DNA from: Pseudomonas brassicacearum
Lineage (GTDB): Bacteria; Pseudomonadota; Gammaproteobacteria; Pseudomonadales; Pseudomonadaceae
Direction of reading: 5' to 3'
DNA: 64,000 nucleotides
Assembly (NCBI RefSeq): GCF_000585995.1
Contig: NZ_CP007410.1
Location: 6,588,397 to 6,652,396 of the forward strand
The translations under genes were made by a program, and so were the position numbers. The first letter of the stretch is position 1, and the number at the start of each line of letters is the position of its first letter. Below, one piece after another: positions 26,515 to 35,168 of this stretch. Under the pieces are notes generated by a model. The model saw only the letters and a program-made list of their open reading frames with translations, was not told the DNA's origin and did no database searches.

Positions 26515-26637
26515 TGTGGCGAGGGAGCTTGCTCCCGCTCGGCTGCGAAGCAGTCGTCATTTTGCGGGCGGCCTACCTGACCTGGGAGCCCATGGGGACC
26601 GCTTCGCGGTCCAGCGGGAGCAAGCTCCCTCGCCACA
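26515..26637. repeat. REP inverted pair (GGCGAGGGAGC type)
   Basis: TGTGGCGAGGGAGCTTGCTC at 26515 and its complement ending GCTCCCTCGCCACA at 26637 flank about 80 nt. This is the second REP family of the window, seen also as a half copy at 15361. It lies between lpd and a convergent gene. Confidence 0.9.
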
Positions 26638-26660
26638 ATCCGGGTCCGGCCGCTGACCAT

Positions 26661-28811
26661 TCAACTGGCTGCGATCCGGGCCTTGCGCCGCCGCCGACTG
26701 ATCAATCCCAACGCCACTGCCACCACCAGCACCAAACCACCCACTTCCAGCAAGCCCTTATAAGGTCGCAGTGACGAGCGAATCGGATCGAGGGCCTGGG
26801 TGACGTAGCGTTTGTCAGCCTTGAGGAAATCAGGCTCCTGGCATTGATGACCGAAATCCCCGGCCCAATCCACATAAGGGCCTTCCTTGACGTAACGCTG
26901 ATACAACGCGCTTTGCTCCTCCAGGCTGGAGTTGTAACCCACCGCTTTGCACAACACCGCCGCAAACGCCTGGCTGGTATGGGGCAGCTGATCCGCCGCC
27001 TGGCTTGCCAGCGCCGTGGCGACAAACCGATAGTGGTAACGCATGTCCGGTTGTGCGGCGCTGGCCTGTTGGCGTTGTACCTCACCCTCGGCCACCAGCG
27101 GCCCGACCTTCAGCTCAACGGGCTCCAGGCTGTAGTTGCCGCCCAGGCTGGCGTAATCGGGTGCCATCTCGTAGCCAAGCAGCTCCATACCCCATTTACG
27201 CGCCATCCAAGACGCACGGAAATACGCCTCGGCCCGCCGGGTGGGCCACCACTTGGACTCTGCATCCTGTCGCAACTGCCCATAGAGCCGGGCCTTGCCT
27301 TGCAGCTCGGCATTGTCGAAATAAGCCGGCGCTTCGTCATAGCGCCCTTCGCGCAACAGACGACGACCCAGCAGATTGCGCAAGCTCGCAGCCACCGGCA
27401 ACGGCACATAGTTATCGCGATCTTGTTGGCTCAACGCCGGTGGCGCCGGGACTTGGGCGTCGACGTATTGCTTGAGCTCATCCACCGTCAGCACCCGTTC
27501 TGCAACCAAGGCAGCGTCGTACCAATAGTTGCCCTGGCCGCGATAGAGCTGATCGAAGGCTTGCAGGTAATCACCCCGTTGCAAGGCCAGGATCGCGCTT
27601 TCGCCTTCGACCCGGCACTTGGGCTGCACTGACTCAAAGTCCCAATCCGGTGTACGCCGGCTGCCCCAGGACTCATCGCTCGGAAAGGCCTGGGCCGCTT
27701 TCGCGTAAGCCGCAGCCGCGGCGGCCTTGTCACCGTCGCGCAACGCCAGCTTGGCGCGCACCCACCAGGCCAGGCCCGTGTCGGAGGCCTTTTGCACAAA
27801 GGCCTTGGCACTGGCGTAATCGCCGTGCTGATAACTCACCGCCGCCAGGCGATCGGCATCGTCCAGGCTGTCCCGGGTATTGGCCTGCAACAGTGTGAAG
27901 AGTCGTTTCTCGCCCGACGGTTCCTCACCGTCCCACCAACCGACGCGGCTGAGCAAATACGCGGTGATCAAACGCTGCACCGCTTTGGCCTTGAGCAATT
28001 CGCCCAGGCGTTCATCCGACTGGGCGCTCAGGTCACCGGCCAATTGCAGCAACGAGCTGTAGCCGACCTGGGAACCTTGCAGGGACTGGGTCGCATAGAG
28101 TCCGACGGCGCTGTCCCAGTCGTCAGCCGTGTACGCCACTCGGGCTTCCTCGCCGAGGCTGGCAACGCCCAGTTCCAGTGGATCGCTGAAGCCGGCAATA
28201 CTCAGCTCACGGGCCTGACGGAACGCTGCCCGAGCCTGATCCTGCAACGCCGCAGGCTCGCCGCCGCCGGCCTCGGTACTCAGGGCAAACAAGGCCCGGC
28301 CCAGGGAGTACGCCGCCCAAGTACTGCGCAGTTGGCGCTGCTCGGCCGGCAACGCCAGCAACTGTTGGAACGATTCGGCGGCCCGTTGATGCTCACCGGC
28401 ACCAAAAGCAGCCGCCCCCATGGCGTACAAGCGCAATTCGGCCGGCAGGTTTGCCGCTTCGGTGGCGATCTGTTCGACATCGGTCAGCGCCCGCAAACGC
28501 TCGACCACCGCTTGTTGCGGCGGGGTCAAGCCAAGCTGTTCGGCCTTGCTGCGTTGTTCGACATAGGCGGACATATCGTCATAGCTGTAATCCGGGTTGC
28601 GAGTCGCATCGGTGACAGGCTTGAGCCCGGCGATTGCCTGACCGAGACGGCTGACCTCGAAACGAAAACTGCCTTCGGGCAATTCGGCCAGTGATTGCGC
28701 ACGGTTATCCAGCAGGCGCATCGGGAATTCCGGCCCACAGGCCAGCACCTGGCCCAACGGCAAGCAGAGGCTCAAACACAGCAGGTGACGAGGCCACTTA
28801 CGGGTAAACAT
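26661..28811 (-). CDS. Exported protein with TPR-like helices, unknown function
   Basis: A 716-residue protein with a signal peptide (MFTRKWPRHLLCLSLCLPLGQVLA). The mature region is dominated by Ala/Leu/Gln-rich helices (for example YSLGRALFALST and ALQRGDYLQAFDQLYRGQ), which look like degenerate TPR-type repeats. A C-terminal hydrophobic segment (LLEVGGLVLVVAVALGLI) is followed by RRRRKAR, a membrane anchor. A strong AGGAGG lies 6 nt before the ATG at 28811. Overlaps the DUF3142 gene by 14 nt, so the two are co-translated. I recognise no named family. Confidence 0.72.
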   Translation of the reverse strand: MFTRKWPRHLLCLSLCLPLGQVLACGPEFPMRLLDNRAQSLAELPEGSFRFEVSRLGQAIAGLKPVTDATRNPDYSYDDMSAYVEQRSKAEQLGLTPPQQAVVERLRALTDVEQIATEAANLPAELRLYAMGAAAFGAGEHQRAAESFQQLLALPAEQRQLRSTWAAYSLGRALFALSTEAGGGEPAALQDQARAAFRQARELSIAGFSDPLELGVASLGEEARVAYTADDWDSAVGLYATQSLQGSQVGYSSLLQLAGDLSAQSDERLGELLKAKAVQRLITAYLLSRVGWWDGEEPSGEKRLFTLLQANTRDSLDDADRLAAVSYQHGDYASAKAFVQKASDTGLAWWVRAKLALRDGDKAAAAAAYAKAAQAFPSDESWGSRRTPDWDFESVQPKCRVEGESAILALQRGDYLQAFDQLYRGQGNYWYDAALVAERVLTVDELKQYVDAQVPAPPALSQQDRDNYVPLPVAASLRNLLGRRLLREGRYDEAPAYFDNAELQGKARLYGQLRQDAESKWWPTRRAEAYFRASWMARKWGMELLGYEMAPDYASLGGNYSLEPVELKVGPLVAEGEVQRQQASAAQPDMRYHYRFVATALASQAADQLPHTSQAFAAVLCKAVGYNSSLEEQSALYQRYVKEGPYVDWAGDFGHQCQEPDFLKADKRYVTQALDPIRSSLRPYKGLLEVGGLVLVVAVALGLISRRRRKARIAAS

Positions 28812-29991
28812 TGAAACCTCCTTGGTCGATTTTTGTACAACGCGCCCAACCGATCGCCCGTTGAGCGCCGGCGGCCAGGCGGCCTTCCTGAATGCGGGTG
28901 AAGGTAAGCAGTCCGGGGGTTTGTTGCAACGTGTAACCGGCCAAGGCATCGACACCGTCACACCCGCCGACGGCAAGCGTCAGCCGCTGGGGCCAGGGGC
29001 TGTCGAGATTGCCCCGGTTGACCAGCCGGATGTCGTACAAACCGTCCTGCTCCTGCAGATGCACACCAAGGCGACTGTCCAGGCTATCCCCCCGCGCGAC
29101 TGCGCCGAGGGTGGTCAGGCTCCAGGCCCGCCGGTCGCCCGCCAGCGGCAGGCGAAACCAGATCAGCCCAGCCAGGTGTTTCGGCGGTTCAGCGCGCAAG
29201 GCTGCCGTAAGCCCGGCCACTTGCTGCGGGTCGGCCAGCAGCTCCCGACGCTCGCCGCCCCGATCGATCGGCACTTCGCTTTCAACCACCGGCCCGCCGC
29301 TCTCCGGCGTCAGCAGCGCCACGCCGTAGGCCGGCAGGGCCAGGTAGAACGGTCGTGTGGTGATGTCGCTCCAGCGTTCAGCCCAGCGCTGGGCCTGTTT
29401 CGGATCGAACAGCCCCTGTCGCGGATCGCTTACCGCGTGAACCTGCAGCACGCTGCTGTCCACCGTCTCCAGCAGCCCAGGCAACGCGGGGCTGTCGAGC
29501 CAGGCCGGCAGTGCAGTAATGCTTAACCCCAGCGTGGCTGGCAAGGTCTGCCGCAGCCGGGTCAGGAATGTCCCGTAGGCCGGCAACCGGGCGTTACCGG
29601 CGTCATGGTCGATCTCCACCCCTACCGGGGTCAGGCCCTGGGCTTGCCACTCACTCAATACCTGCTGGACCTGCGCGAGCACCTCGTCCTGGTCCAGGGA
29701 TTTGAGCTGACCATCAAGGCGAATCACAGCAATCAGCGGACGGCCATCCGCCTTGAGCATCGCCGGATCGATCCGCGCACGGCTCCAGCCAGCCCCGGGG
29801 AAAGCCTGCAACGCCAACACCCGCAGACTGGAAAAGTCGCCATGGCTCTGGCGCAACGCCGCTTCATGGGCCGGCGTCCATTGGCGTTGCCAGATATAGA
29901 GCTGTTGATCGAGGGACGGGGCTGGAGGCTGTTCGCAGCCGCTCAACAGCAAGCCAGCGAGGGCCAGCGATAGCCGGAAAAGAAACGTCAT
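28798..29991 (-). CDS. DUF3142 domain lipoprotein
   Basis: A 397-residue lipoprotein: MTFLFRLSLALAGLLLSGC has a lipobox (LLSGC, Cys19) after a hydrophobic signal. The rest matches DUF3142, with QLYIWQRQWTPAHEAAL early, then repeated barrel-like strands such as VGVEIDHDAG near residue 124 and FYLALPAYGVALL near residue 222. DUF3142 resembles glycoside-hydrolase-type barrels, though no activity is established. First gene of a two-gene unit with the exported 716-residue protein. The REP doublet lies before it. Confidence 0.8.
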   Translation of the reverse strand: MTFLFRLSLALAGLLLSGCEQPPAPSLDQQLYIWQRQWTPAHEAALRQSHGDFSSLRVLALQAFPGAGWSRARIDPAMLKADGRPLIAVIRLDGQLKSLDQDEVLAQVQQVLSEWQAQGLTPVGVEIDHDAGNARLPAYGTFLTRLRQTLPATLGLSITALPAWLDSPALPGLLETVDSSVLQVHAVSDPRQGLFDPKQAQRWAERWSDITTRPFYLALPAYGVALLTPESGGPVVESEVPIDRGGERRELLADPQQVAGLTAALRAEPPKHLAGLIWFRLPLAGDRRAWSLTTLGAVARGDSLDSRLGVHLQEQDGLYDIRLVNRGNLDSPWPQRLTLAVGGCDGVDALAGYTLQQTPGLLTFTRIQEGRLAAGAQRAIGWARCTKIDQGGFNVYP

Positions 29992-30042
29992 GAAACCTCA
30001 CCACCCCATGGAAGCCTCGCAGATTAACGCTTTGCACATGAC

Positions 30043-30130
30043 AGTGGGAGCAGGCTTGTTCGCGATAGCTTTGTGTCGGCAACCTAAACGCTGCTGATCC
30101 AAAGCTATCGCGAGCAAGCTCGCTCCCACA
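30043..30130. repeat. REP inverted pair (GTGGGAGC type)
   Basis: Left arm GTGGGAGCAGGCTTGTTCGC at 30043 and right arm from AAAGCTATCGCGAGCAAGCT to 30130 are inverted, with several changes in the left arm. It is a diverged copy of the uvrD-type REP doublet. Confidence 0.87.
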
Positions 30131-30162
30131 GGTTTGAGAACAACATCAGGTTATTCGGCTTC

Positions 30163-30789
30163 TCAGGCGGTTTTTTGCAAACCGACCGCGGTACGCGGCA
30201 TGCCCACGAATCCGCGCAAGGCTTCGATTCGCGCCAGCCAGGCCCGCACATGGGCATAGTCCTGCAACGACACATTGCCTTCCGGTGCGTGGGCGATGTA
30301 GCTGTAGCCGGCGATATCAGCAATGGTCGGCGTATCACCGACCAGGTAAGGACGGTCGCTCAATTCCTGATCGATGACTTTCAACACGTTGTGGGAACGG
30401 GCAATCACATCCTCGGCGTTGTAAGGCGCGCCAAACACCGTGATCAACCGCGCCGTGGCCGGGCCCGCATGGATCGGCCCAGCCGCCGCCGACAACCAGC
30501 GCTGCACCCGGGCGGCGCCAATCGGGTCGGTGGGCAACCAGCGACCCTGGCCATATTTTTGCGCCAGGTACACCAGGATGGCATTGGAGTCCGCCAGCAC
30601 CACGCCGCTATCGTCAATGACCGGCACTTGGCCAAATGCATTGATGGCGAGGAAATCCGCCTGTTTGTGCGCCCCCTTGGCCAGGTCGACGAAGACCTCC
30701 TCGACGGGCAGCTCGAGCAACGACAACATCAATTGAACGCGATGGGAATGGCCGGAAAGTGGGAAGTGGTAGTGCTTGATGGGGTTCAT
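30163..30789 (-). CDS. Glutathione S-transferase family protein
   Basis: A 208-residue GST-fold protein. The N-terminal thioredoxin-like domain ([20 protein letters not shown]) contains a Ser in the position of the catalytic residue. The motif [22 protein letters not shown] (residues 52-73) is the glutathione-binding segment with the cis-Pro and the DS pair. The all-helical C-terminal domain ends [19 protein letters not shown]. The substrate cannot be named. ATG at 30789 follows CGGAG; the LysR gene lies upstream on the same strand, 125 nt away. Confidence 0.87.
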   Translation of the reverse strand: MNPIKHYHFPLSGHSHRVQLMLSLLELPVEEVFVDLAKGAHKQADFLAINAFGQVPVIDDSGVVLADSNAILVYLAQKYGQGRWLPTDPIGAARVQRWLSAAAGPIHAGPATARLITVFGAPYNAEDVIARSHNVLKVIDQELSDRPYLVGDTPTIADIAGYSYIAHAPEGNVSLQDYAHVRAWLARIEALRGFVGMPRTAVGLQKTA

Positions 30790-30914
30790 GGTCGACTCCG
30801 CTGGAAGTGACGCCATCAGCACAACGGCGTCGATGGGCCCATCTTCCACTCAAGATAAAAACAAGAGAATCACCCAGAAATGCAATCCATTGTTTCAGCC
30901 CAAGAAACAATGCT

Positions 30915-31817
30915 TCAGTCGTTCAAGGCAGGGTGTTCGCGCAAGGTGCTGACAGTGAAATCGACAAAACTGCGGACTCGCGCCGGCGCATTACGCCCGC
31001 CTTGATACACCACATGGATCGGTAGGGGCGGCAGTTCGAATTCGGCCAGGACAATTTCCAACTCACCGGCGGCCACATTGCTCGCCACTTGATAAGACAG
31101 GATCCGCGTCATCCCCAATCCCAGGCAGGCGGCGGTGATCGCCGCCTGGTTGGCCGTCACCACCAGCCGCGGTACAGGCCGGACGGCCAACGGCTCACCT
31201 GCCTCGGCGAAGGTCCAGCTTTTGATCTGGCCAATGGCCGATGACGCCACGACGGGCATCCGTTCCAGGTCTGCCGGATGTCGGGGCCGCCCATGACTCG
31301 CGAAGAAATCAGGGGAGCCGCACACCACCCGCCGCACTTCACCGACACGGACGGCGTGCAGGTTGCTGTCCGGCAACTCGCCAATGCGCACAGCCACGTC
31401 GATCCCCTCCTCGACCAGGCTGACCGTACGATCCAACAACAACGCATTGATGCAGACCTCGGGATACCGGTGCAGGTAATCAACCAGCGCCGGCGTGACG
31501 AACAACTGGCCAAACAGCACCGGCGCCGTGATCGTCAGTTGTCCACGGGGCTGGACGTGACTGCCGGCTGCCGAATCCTCGGCTTCCTGCAAATCGCTGA
31601 GGATCCGGCGACAGTCCTCGAGAAAACGCTGGCCCGCTTCGCTCAGGTACACGTTACGGGTGGTGCGCACCAGCAGGGGCGTGCCGATGCGCTGCTCCAG
31701 CGCCGCCACCGCCCGCGTGACGCTGGCCGCCGACAAACCCAGGCGCCGCGCCGCCGCCGAAAATCCTGAGTCCTGGGCCACGGCGAGAAAAACCTGCATT
31801 TCCTGGAACCTGTCCAT
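30915..31817 (-). CDS. LysR-family transcriptional regulator
   Basis: A 300-residue regulator with an N-terminal winged helix-turn-helix (FLAVAQDSGFSAAARRLGLS, then ASVTRAVAALEQRIGTPLLVR, residues 9-49) and a C-terminal periplasmic-binding-like effector domain from about residue 90. Start at 31817 is preceded by GGGGGA, and the frame stays open for 51 more codons without LysR character. It lies upstream of the GST gene on the same strand, so local control is possible but unproven. Confidence 0.9.
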   Translation of the reverse strand: MDRFQEMQVFLAVAQDSGFSAAARRLGLSAASVTRAVAALEQRIGTPLLVRTTRNVYLSEAGQRFLEDCRRILSDLQEAEDSAAGSHVQPRGQLTITAPVLFGQLFVTPALVDYLHRYPEVCINALLLDRTVSLVEEGIDVAVRIGELPDSNLHAVRVGEVRRVVCGSPDFFASHGRPRHPADLERMPVVASSAIGQIKSWTFAEAGEPLAVRPVPRLVVTANQAAITAACLGLGMTRILSYQVASNVAAGELEIVLAEFELPPLPIHVVYQGGRNAPARVRSFVDFTVSTLREHPALND

Positions 31818-32013
31818 CCATCCCCCGATGAGAAATCCTGATACAAGTTTTCTGCGCCCCCAAAGCAGCGCTACGCGGCCATTGTAGAGGCCCCGGTCAG
31901 TGAACCACAGCGTAGCGCAGCCAGACACCGGGATATTGAGCCGGCCATGGATGGCGACCCTTGGTACCATCCCGTCCTATGACAATTTTATGACTAGAAA
32001 ACGACGAGGCCCT

Positions 32014-32103
32014 TGTGGGAGCGGGCTTGCTCGCGAAAGCGGTGTGTCAGTCAACATCATCGGCGGCTGATACAACGCTTTCGCGAGCAAGCCCGCTCCC
32101 ACA
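32014..32103. repeat. REP inverted pair (GTGGGAGCGGGC type)
   Basis: TGTGGGAGCGGGCTTGCTCG at 32014 and its complement ending GCCCGCTCCCACA at 32103 form near-perfect inverted arms. It ends 12 nt before the start of the LTA-synthase-like gene, so that gene's leader runs through the REP doublet. Confidence 0.92.
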
Positions 32104-32115
32104 GAGTTGCCTGGC

Positions 32116-34356
32116 ATGCATCCATCGAAAGGCCCGTTTTTTGTGAAAGCTCTCTACCGCTGCTCAACCCACCCCCTCGCCTCGCTCATCGCCCTGATGG
32201 GCTGCGTACTGCTCGTCCCAATAGGCCTGCGCCTGGCGTTGGACTGGTCCGACCCACTGGGCTATCTCTCGGACCTGGGCATCGGCGGGTTGCTGATCGC
32301 GTTGCTTTACCGCCGTCCCTGGTGGCTGGCACTCCCGGTATTGCTAGCCTGGAGTGCGTTGACGCTGGCCAGCATCGAGTTGGTCAGCGCCGTGGGACGG
32401 ATGCCCACCCCTTCGGACGTGCTTTACCTGATCGACCCGCAATTCGTCGAAAACTCCACCAGCGGCGGCTTCGCCCATCCCTGGCTGGCCGCGTTCCAAT
32501 TGGCAGCGCTGGCGTCCTGGCTGATGATCCAATGGACCAGCCGACGCCAGCTGACGCCACGCTTGCCGCGCCACACCTGGGCAGTGCCGGTATTGCTGTT
32601 GCTGGCCCACGGCGCGCTGCAATCCTGGCGCCCCAGTGAGGCGGACCAATGGAATGTGTTCAACCTGCCCCACCAACTCGTCACGGCGGGTATCGTCGCT
32701 GGACAGGAACGGGCCCAGCAATGGCTCGAAGGCGATACTGTGGACCCGCTCCCGCCGATGGAAGGGCTTACCCGACTGGACCTCAATGGCGCGAAACTGT
32801 TGGCCGAACCGGGACAAGCGCGCAACGTCCTGGTCATCGCCTTGGAAGGCATTCCCGGCGCGTACGTAAGCGCCAACCGCCAAGCGTTGAACAGTCGCTA
32901 TCAAGAGAACCTGATGCCGCACCTGAGTCGCTGGGCCGAGCGCGGCATGAACACGCCCGATTACGTCCTGCACAGCCACCAGACCATTCGTGGCCTGTAC
33001 GCGATGCTGTGTGGCGACTACGACAAACTCAACGACGGCACGCCCAAGGGTGTCGAGATGCTCAACCAGGCCCAGCGCAACCAGGCCTGCCTGCCGGCCC
33101 AGTTGCGCCAGAATGGCTTTTCCACGCATTTCCTCCAGGGCGCGGGCCTGCGCTTCATGGCCAAGGATCGGATCATGCCGCACATCGGCTTCGACACGAC
33201 CCTGGGCATGGACTGGTTCACCCGCCCCGCCTACCTGGAATTCCCCTGGGGCAAGGACGACAAGACCTTCTTCGAAGGCGCGCTGGACTACGTCGGGCAG
33301 CTGCAACAGACAGACAAGCCCTGGATGCTCACCCTGCTGACCGTAGGCACCCACCAGCCGTACTCCGCGCCGGAGGACTATCTGCAACGCTACGACTCTG
33401 CCAAGCAGGCCGCCGTGGGTTACCTGGACGATGCGCTGGACAGTTTCCTGGCGGGCCTGGAGCGTCAAGGCATCCTGGAAAACACCCTGGTGGTCATCAC
33501 CTCGGACGAATCCCATGGCATTGATGATGTGCGTCTGGCGTCGTCCTGGGGGTTCAACCTGACGTTGGCTCCGGAGCCGTTGCCCAGGCTCAAGTCAGGG
33601 ACCTACGGCCATGTGGACCTGACCGCGTCGATTCTCGATTACTTCGGTTTCACGGTGCCCACGTCGCTGTCCGGTCGCTCGCTGTTCAGGGATTACGCAA
33701 CGGGCCGGGAAATCATGTCGTTCACCAATGGCAAGCTGCGTTATCACGACGGCAAGGGCACGTTCACCGAGTGTGATTTCCTGCAGCATTGCCGTTACTA
33801 CACCAGCGCAGGCTTCATCGCCGACCGCGCCATCTATGGCGGGCAATACAGCGGCCAGCGCGCCAGGCTGATCAGCGCCCGGGCCACGGCCTTGGACCAG
33901 ACCCTGCTACCCACGCCCCTTAACCAGCATTATCAGTTTGGCAGCGCGGATAAAATCCCGCTGCCGGCCCAGGTCACCAACGATTGGACCGACAACCTGA
34001 TCGGAGCCCAATACCTGGAAATGCCCAAGGGTTCACAGACCCGCGTCAGCCTGACCATCCGTGCCGTAGAGGCAGACCACGCCGCCTACATTTCCCTCAA
34101 GGCCAAGGAGTTCGAACAGGATGTGCCGATGGACCTGCCGACAGACGTGGCGGTGACCGCCGACCAGCCGCTGGTGATGAACATCCGTTTCGATAACCCG
34201 CAACAGCGCAAGGCGTTTTCCTTCCATTTACTCGGTCATGGCATGGGTGCCATCGAGATCAGCGACTTCAGCGTCGTGACCGAACTGCAGGAGCAGACGG
34301 ACCAGCCGGAGTACCTGGACGACATGCAGGACGACAGCGAGGCCCAATCCAGCTAA
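32116..34356 (+). CDS. LTA-synthase-like phosphoglycerol or phosphoethanolamine transferase
   Basis: A 746-residue membrane protein. The N-terminal about 180 residues hold four or five transmembrane helices (for example LIALMGCVLLVPIGLRLAL and LLIALLYRRPWWLALPVLLA). A periplasmic alkaline-phosphatase-type domain follows. Its likely metal and catalytic residues are the Glu of VIALEGIPGAYVS near residue 245, the Thr of HSHQTIRGLYAMLCGDYD, and the Asp/His of ITSDESHGIDD near residue 462. It resembles OpgB/MdoB, which decorate periplasmic glucans in Gram-negatives. I chose the ATG at 32116; a GTG at 32143 is an alternative. Confidence 0.82.
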   Translation: MHPSKGPFFVKALYRCSTHPLASLIALMGCVLLVPIGLRLALDWSDPLGYLSDLGIGGLLIALLYRRPWWLALPVLLAWSALTLASIELVSAVGRMPTPSDVLYLIDPQFVENSTSGGFAHPWLAAFQLAALASWLMIQWTSRRQLTPRLPRHTWAVPVLLLLAHGALQSWRPSEADQWNVFNLPHQLVTAGIVAGQERAQQWLEGDTVDPLPPMEGLTRLDLNGAKLLAEPGQARNVLVIALEGIPGAYVSANRQALNSRYQENLMPHLSRWAERGMNTPDYVLHSHQTIRGLYAMLCGDYDKLNDGTPKGVEMLNQAQRNQACLPAQLRQNGFSTHFLQGAGLRFMAKDRIMPHIGFDTTLGMDWFTRPAYLEFPWGKDDKTFFEGALDYVGQLQQTDKPWMLTLLTVGTHQPYSAPEDYLQRYDSAKQAAVGYLDDALDSFLAGLERQGILENTLVVITSDESHGIDDVRLASSWGFNLTLAPEPLPRLKSGTYGHVDLTASILDYFGFTVPTSLSGRSLFRDYATGREIMSFTNGKLRYHDGKGTFTECDFLQHCRYYTSAGFIADRAIYGGQYSGQRARLISARATALDQTLLPTPLNQHYQFGSADKIPLPAQVTNDWTDNLIGAQYLEMPKGSQTRVSLTIRAVEADHAAYISLKAKEFEQDVPMDLPTDVAVTADQPLVMNIRFDNPQQRKAFSFHLLGHGMGAIEISDFSVVTELQEQTDQPEYLDDMQDDSEAQSS

Positions 34357-34380
34357 GCGGCATCAGCGTCGAGCCACAGG

Positions 34381-34977
34381 CTAATCCAGCAACCGATGCA
34401 GCTTGGCGTACTGCAACAACATGATGGTCTTGCCGTCGCAAATGTCCCCGCTCTCGATCATGCCCAAGGCTTGATCGAGAGACATTTCCAGCACTTCGAT
34501 CTCTTCGCCCTCTTCTTCCAATCCGCCGCCTTCGTGCTGTTTGTCTTCATCGAAATACTCACCGACGAAAAAATGCACCCGTTCCGTCACCGAGCCCGGG
34601 CTCATGAAGGCTTCGAACACCTTGCGCACGTCCTGGATGATATAGCCGGTTTCTTCCTGGGTTTCCTTGCGGATACAGGTGTGCGGCTCGTCGTTGTCCA
34701 GCAGGCCGGCACAGGTTTCGATCAACAGGTCATCGTGCCCGTTGACGAAGGCCGGGAAGCGGAATTGCCGGGTCAACACCACGGTCTGCTTGGCCTTGCT
34801 GTACAGCAGGATGGTGGCGCCGTTGCCACGGTCGTAGGTCTCGCGCGTCAACTCGCGCCATTGGCCATCGCGGCCTTGGTAGTCATAGGTGGTCTTGCGC
34901 AGCACGTACCAGTTGTCCGAGAGGACTTCGACGTTCTTGATGCGTACGCGATCCTTGATGCTGGTTGCCTGTGTCAT
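34381..34977 (-). CDS. nudK: NUDIX GDP-mannose pyrophosphatase (NudK type)
   Basis: A 198-residue NUDIX hydrolase whose sequence follows E. coli NudK from RETYDRGNGATILLYS onward. The NUDIX box is GLLDNDEPHTCIRKETQEETGY (residues 91-112), matching G-x5-E-x7-REVxEExGU. NudK hydrolyses GDP-mannose to mannose 1-phosphate and GMP, and may take related sugar nucleotides. It overlaps nothing and stands alone between the transferase gene and the chemoreceptor. Confidence 0.88.
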   Translation of the reverse strand: MTQATSIKDRVRIKNVEVLSDNWYVLRKTTYDYQGRDGQWRELTRETYDRGNGATILLYSKAKQTVVLTRQFRFPAFVNGHDDLLIETCAGLLDNDEPHTCIRKETQEETGYIIQDVRKVFEAFMSPGSVTERVHFFVGEYFDEDKQHEGGGLEEEGEEIEVLEMSLDQALGMIESGDICDGKTIMLLQYAKLHRLLD

Positions 34978-35168
34978 TTACCACTCCGTTCGGGACCAGG
35001 GGTCCCCCTTAAAAACTCGATTCACGCTTCTTTGATGCTCACAAAAAAAATCACGATGGCCCATCGTCTTTTCTAGTTCGACAAAGCCTGGCCGCTCGTT
35101 AAATCTTCGACCAGCCCTGAGCCTGCGGGGATTGCATCAATAAAAAAGCGACCAGACGAGAACTCCTC

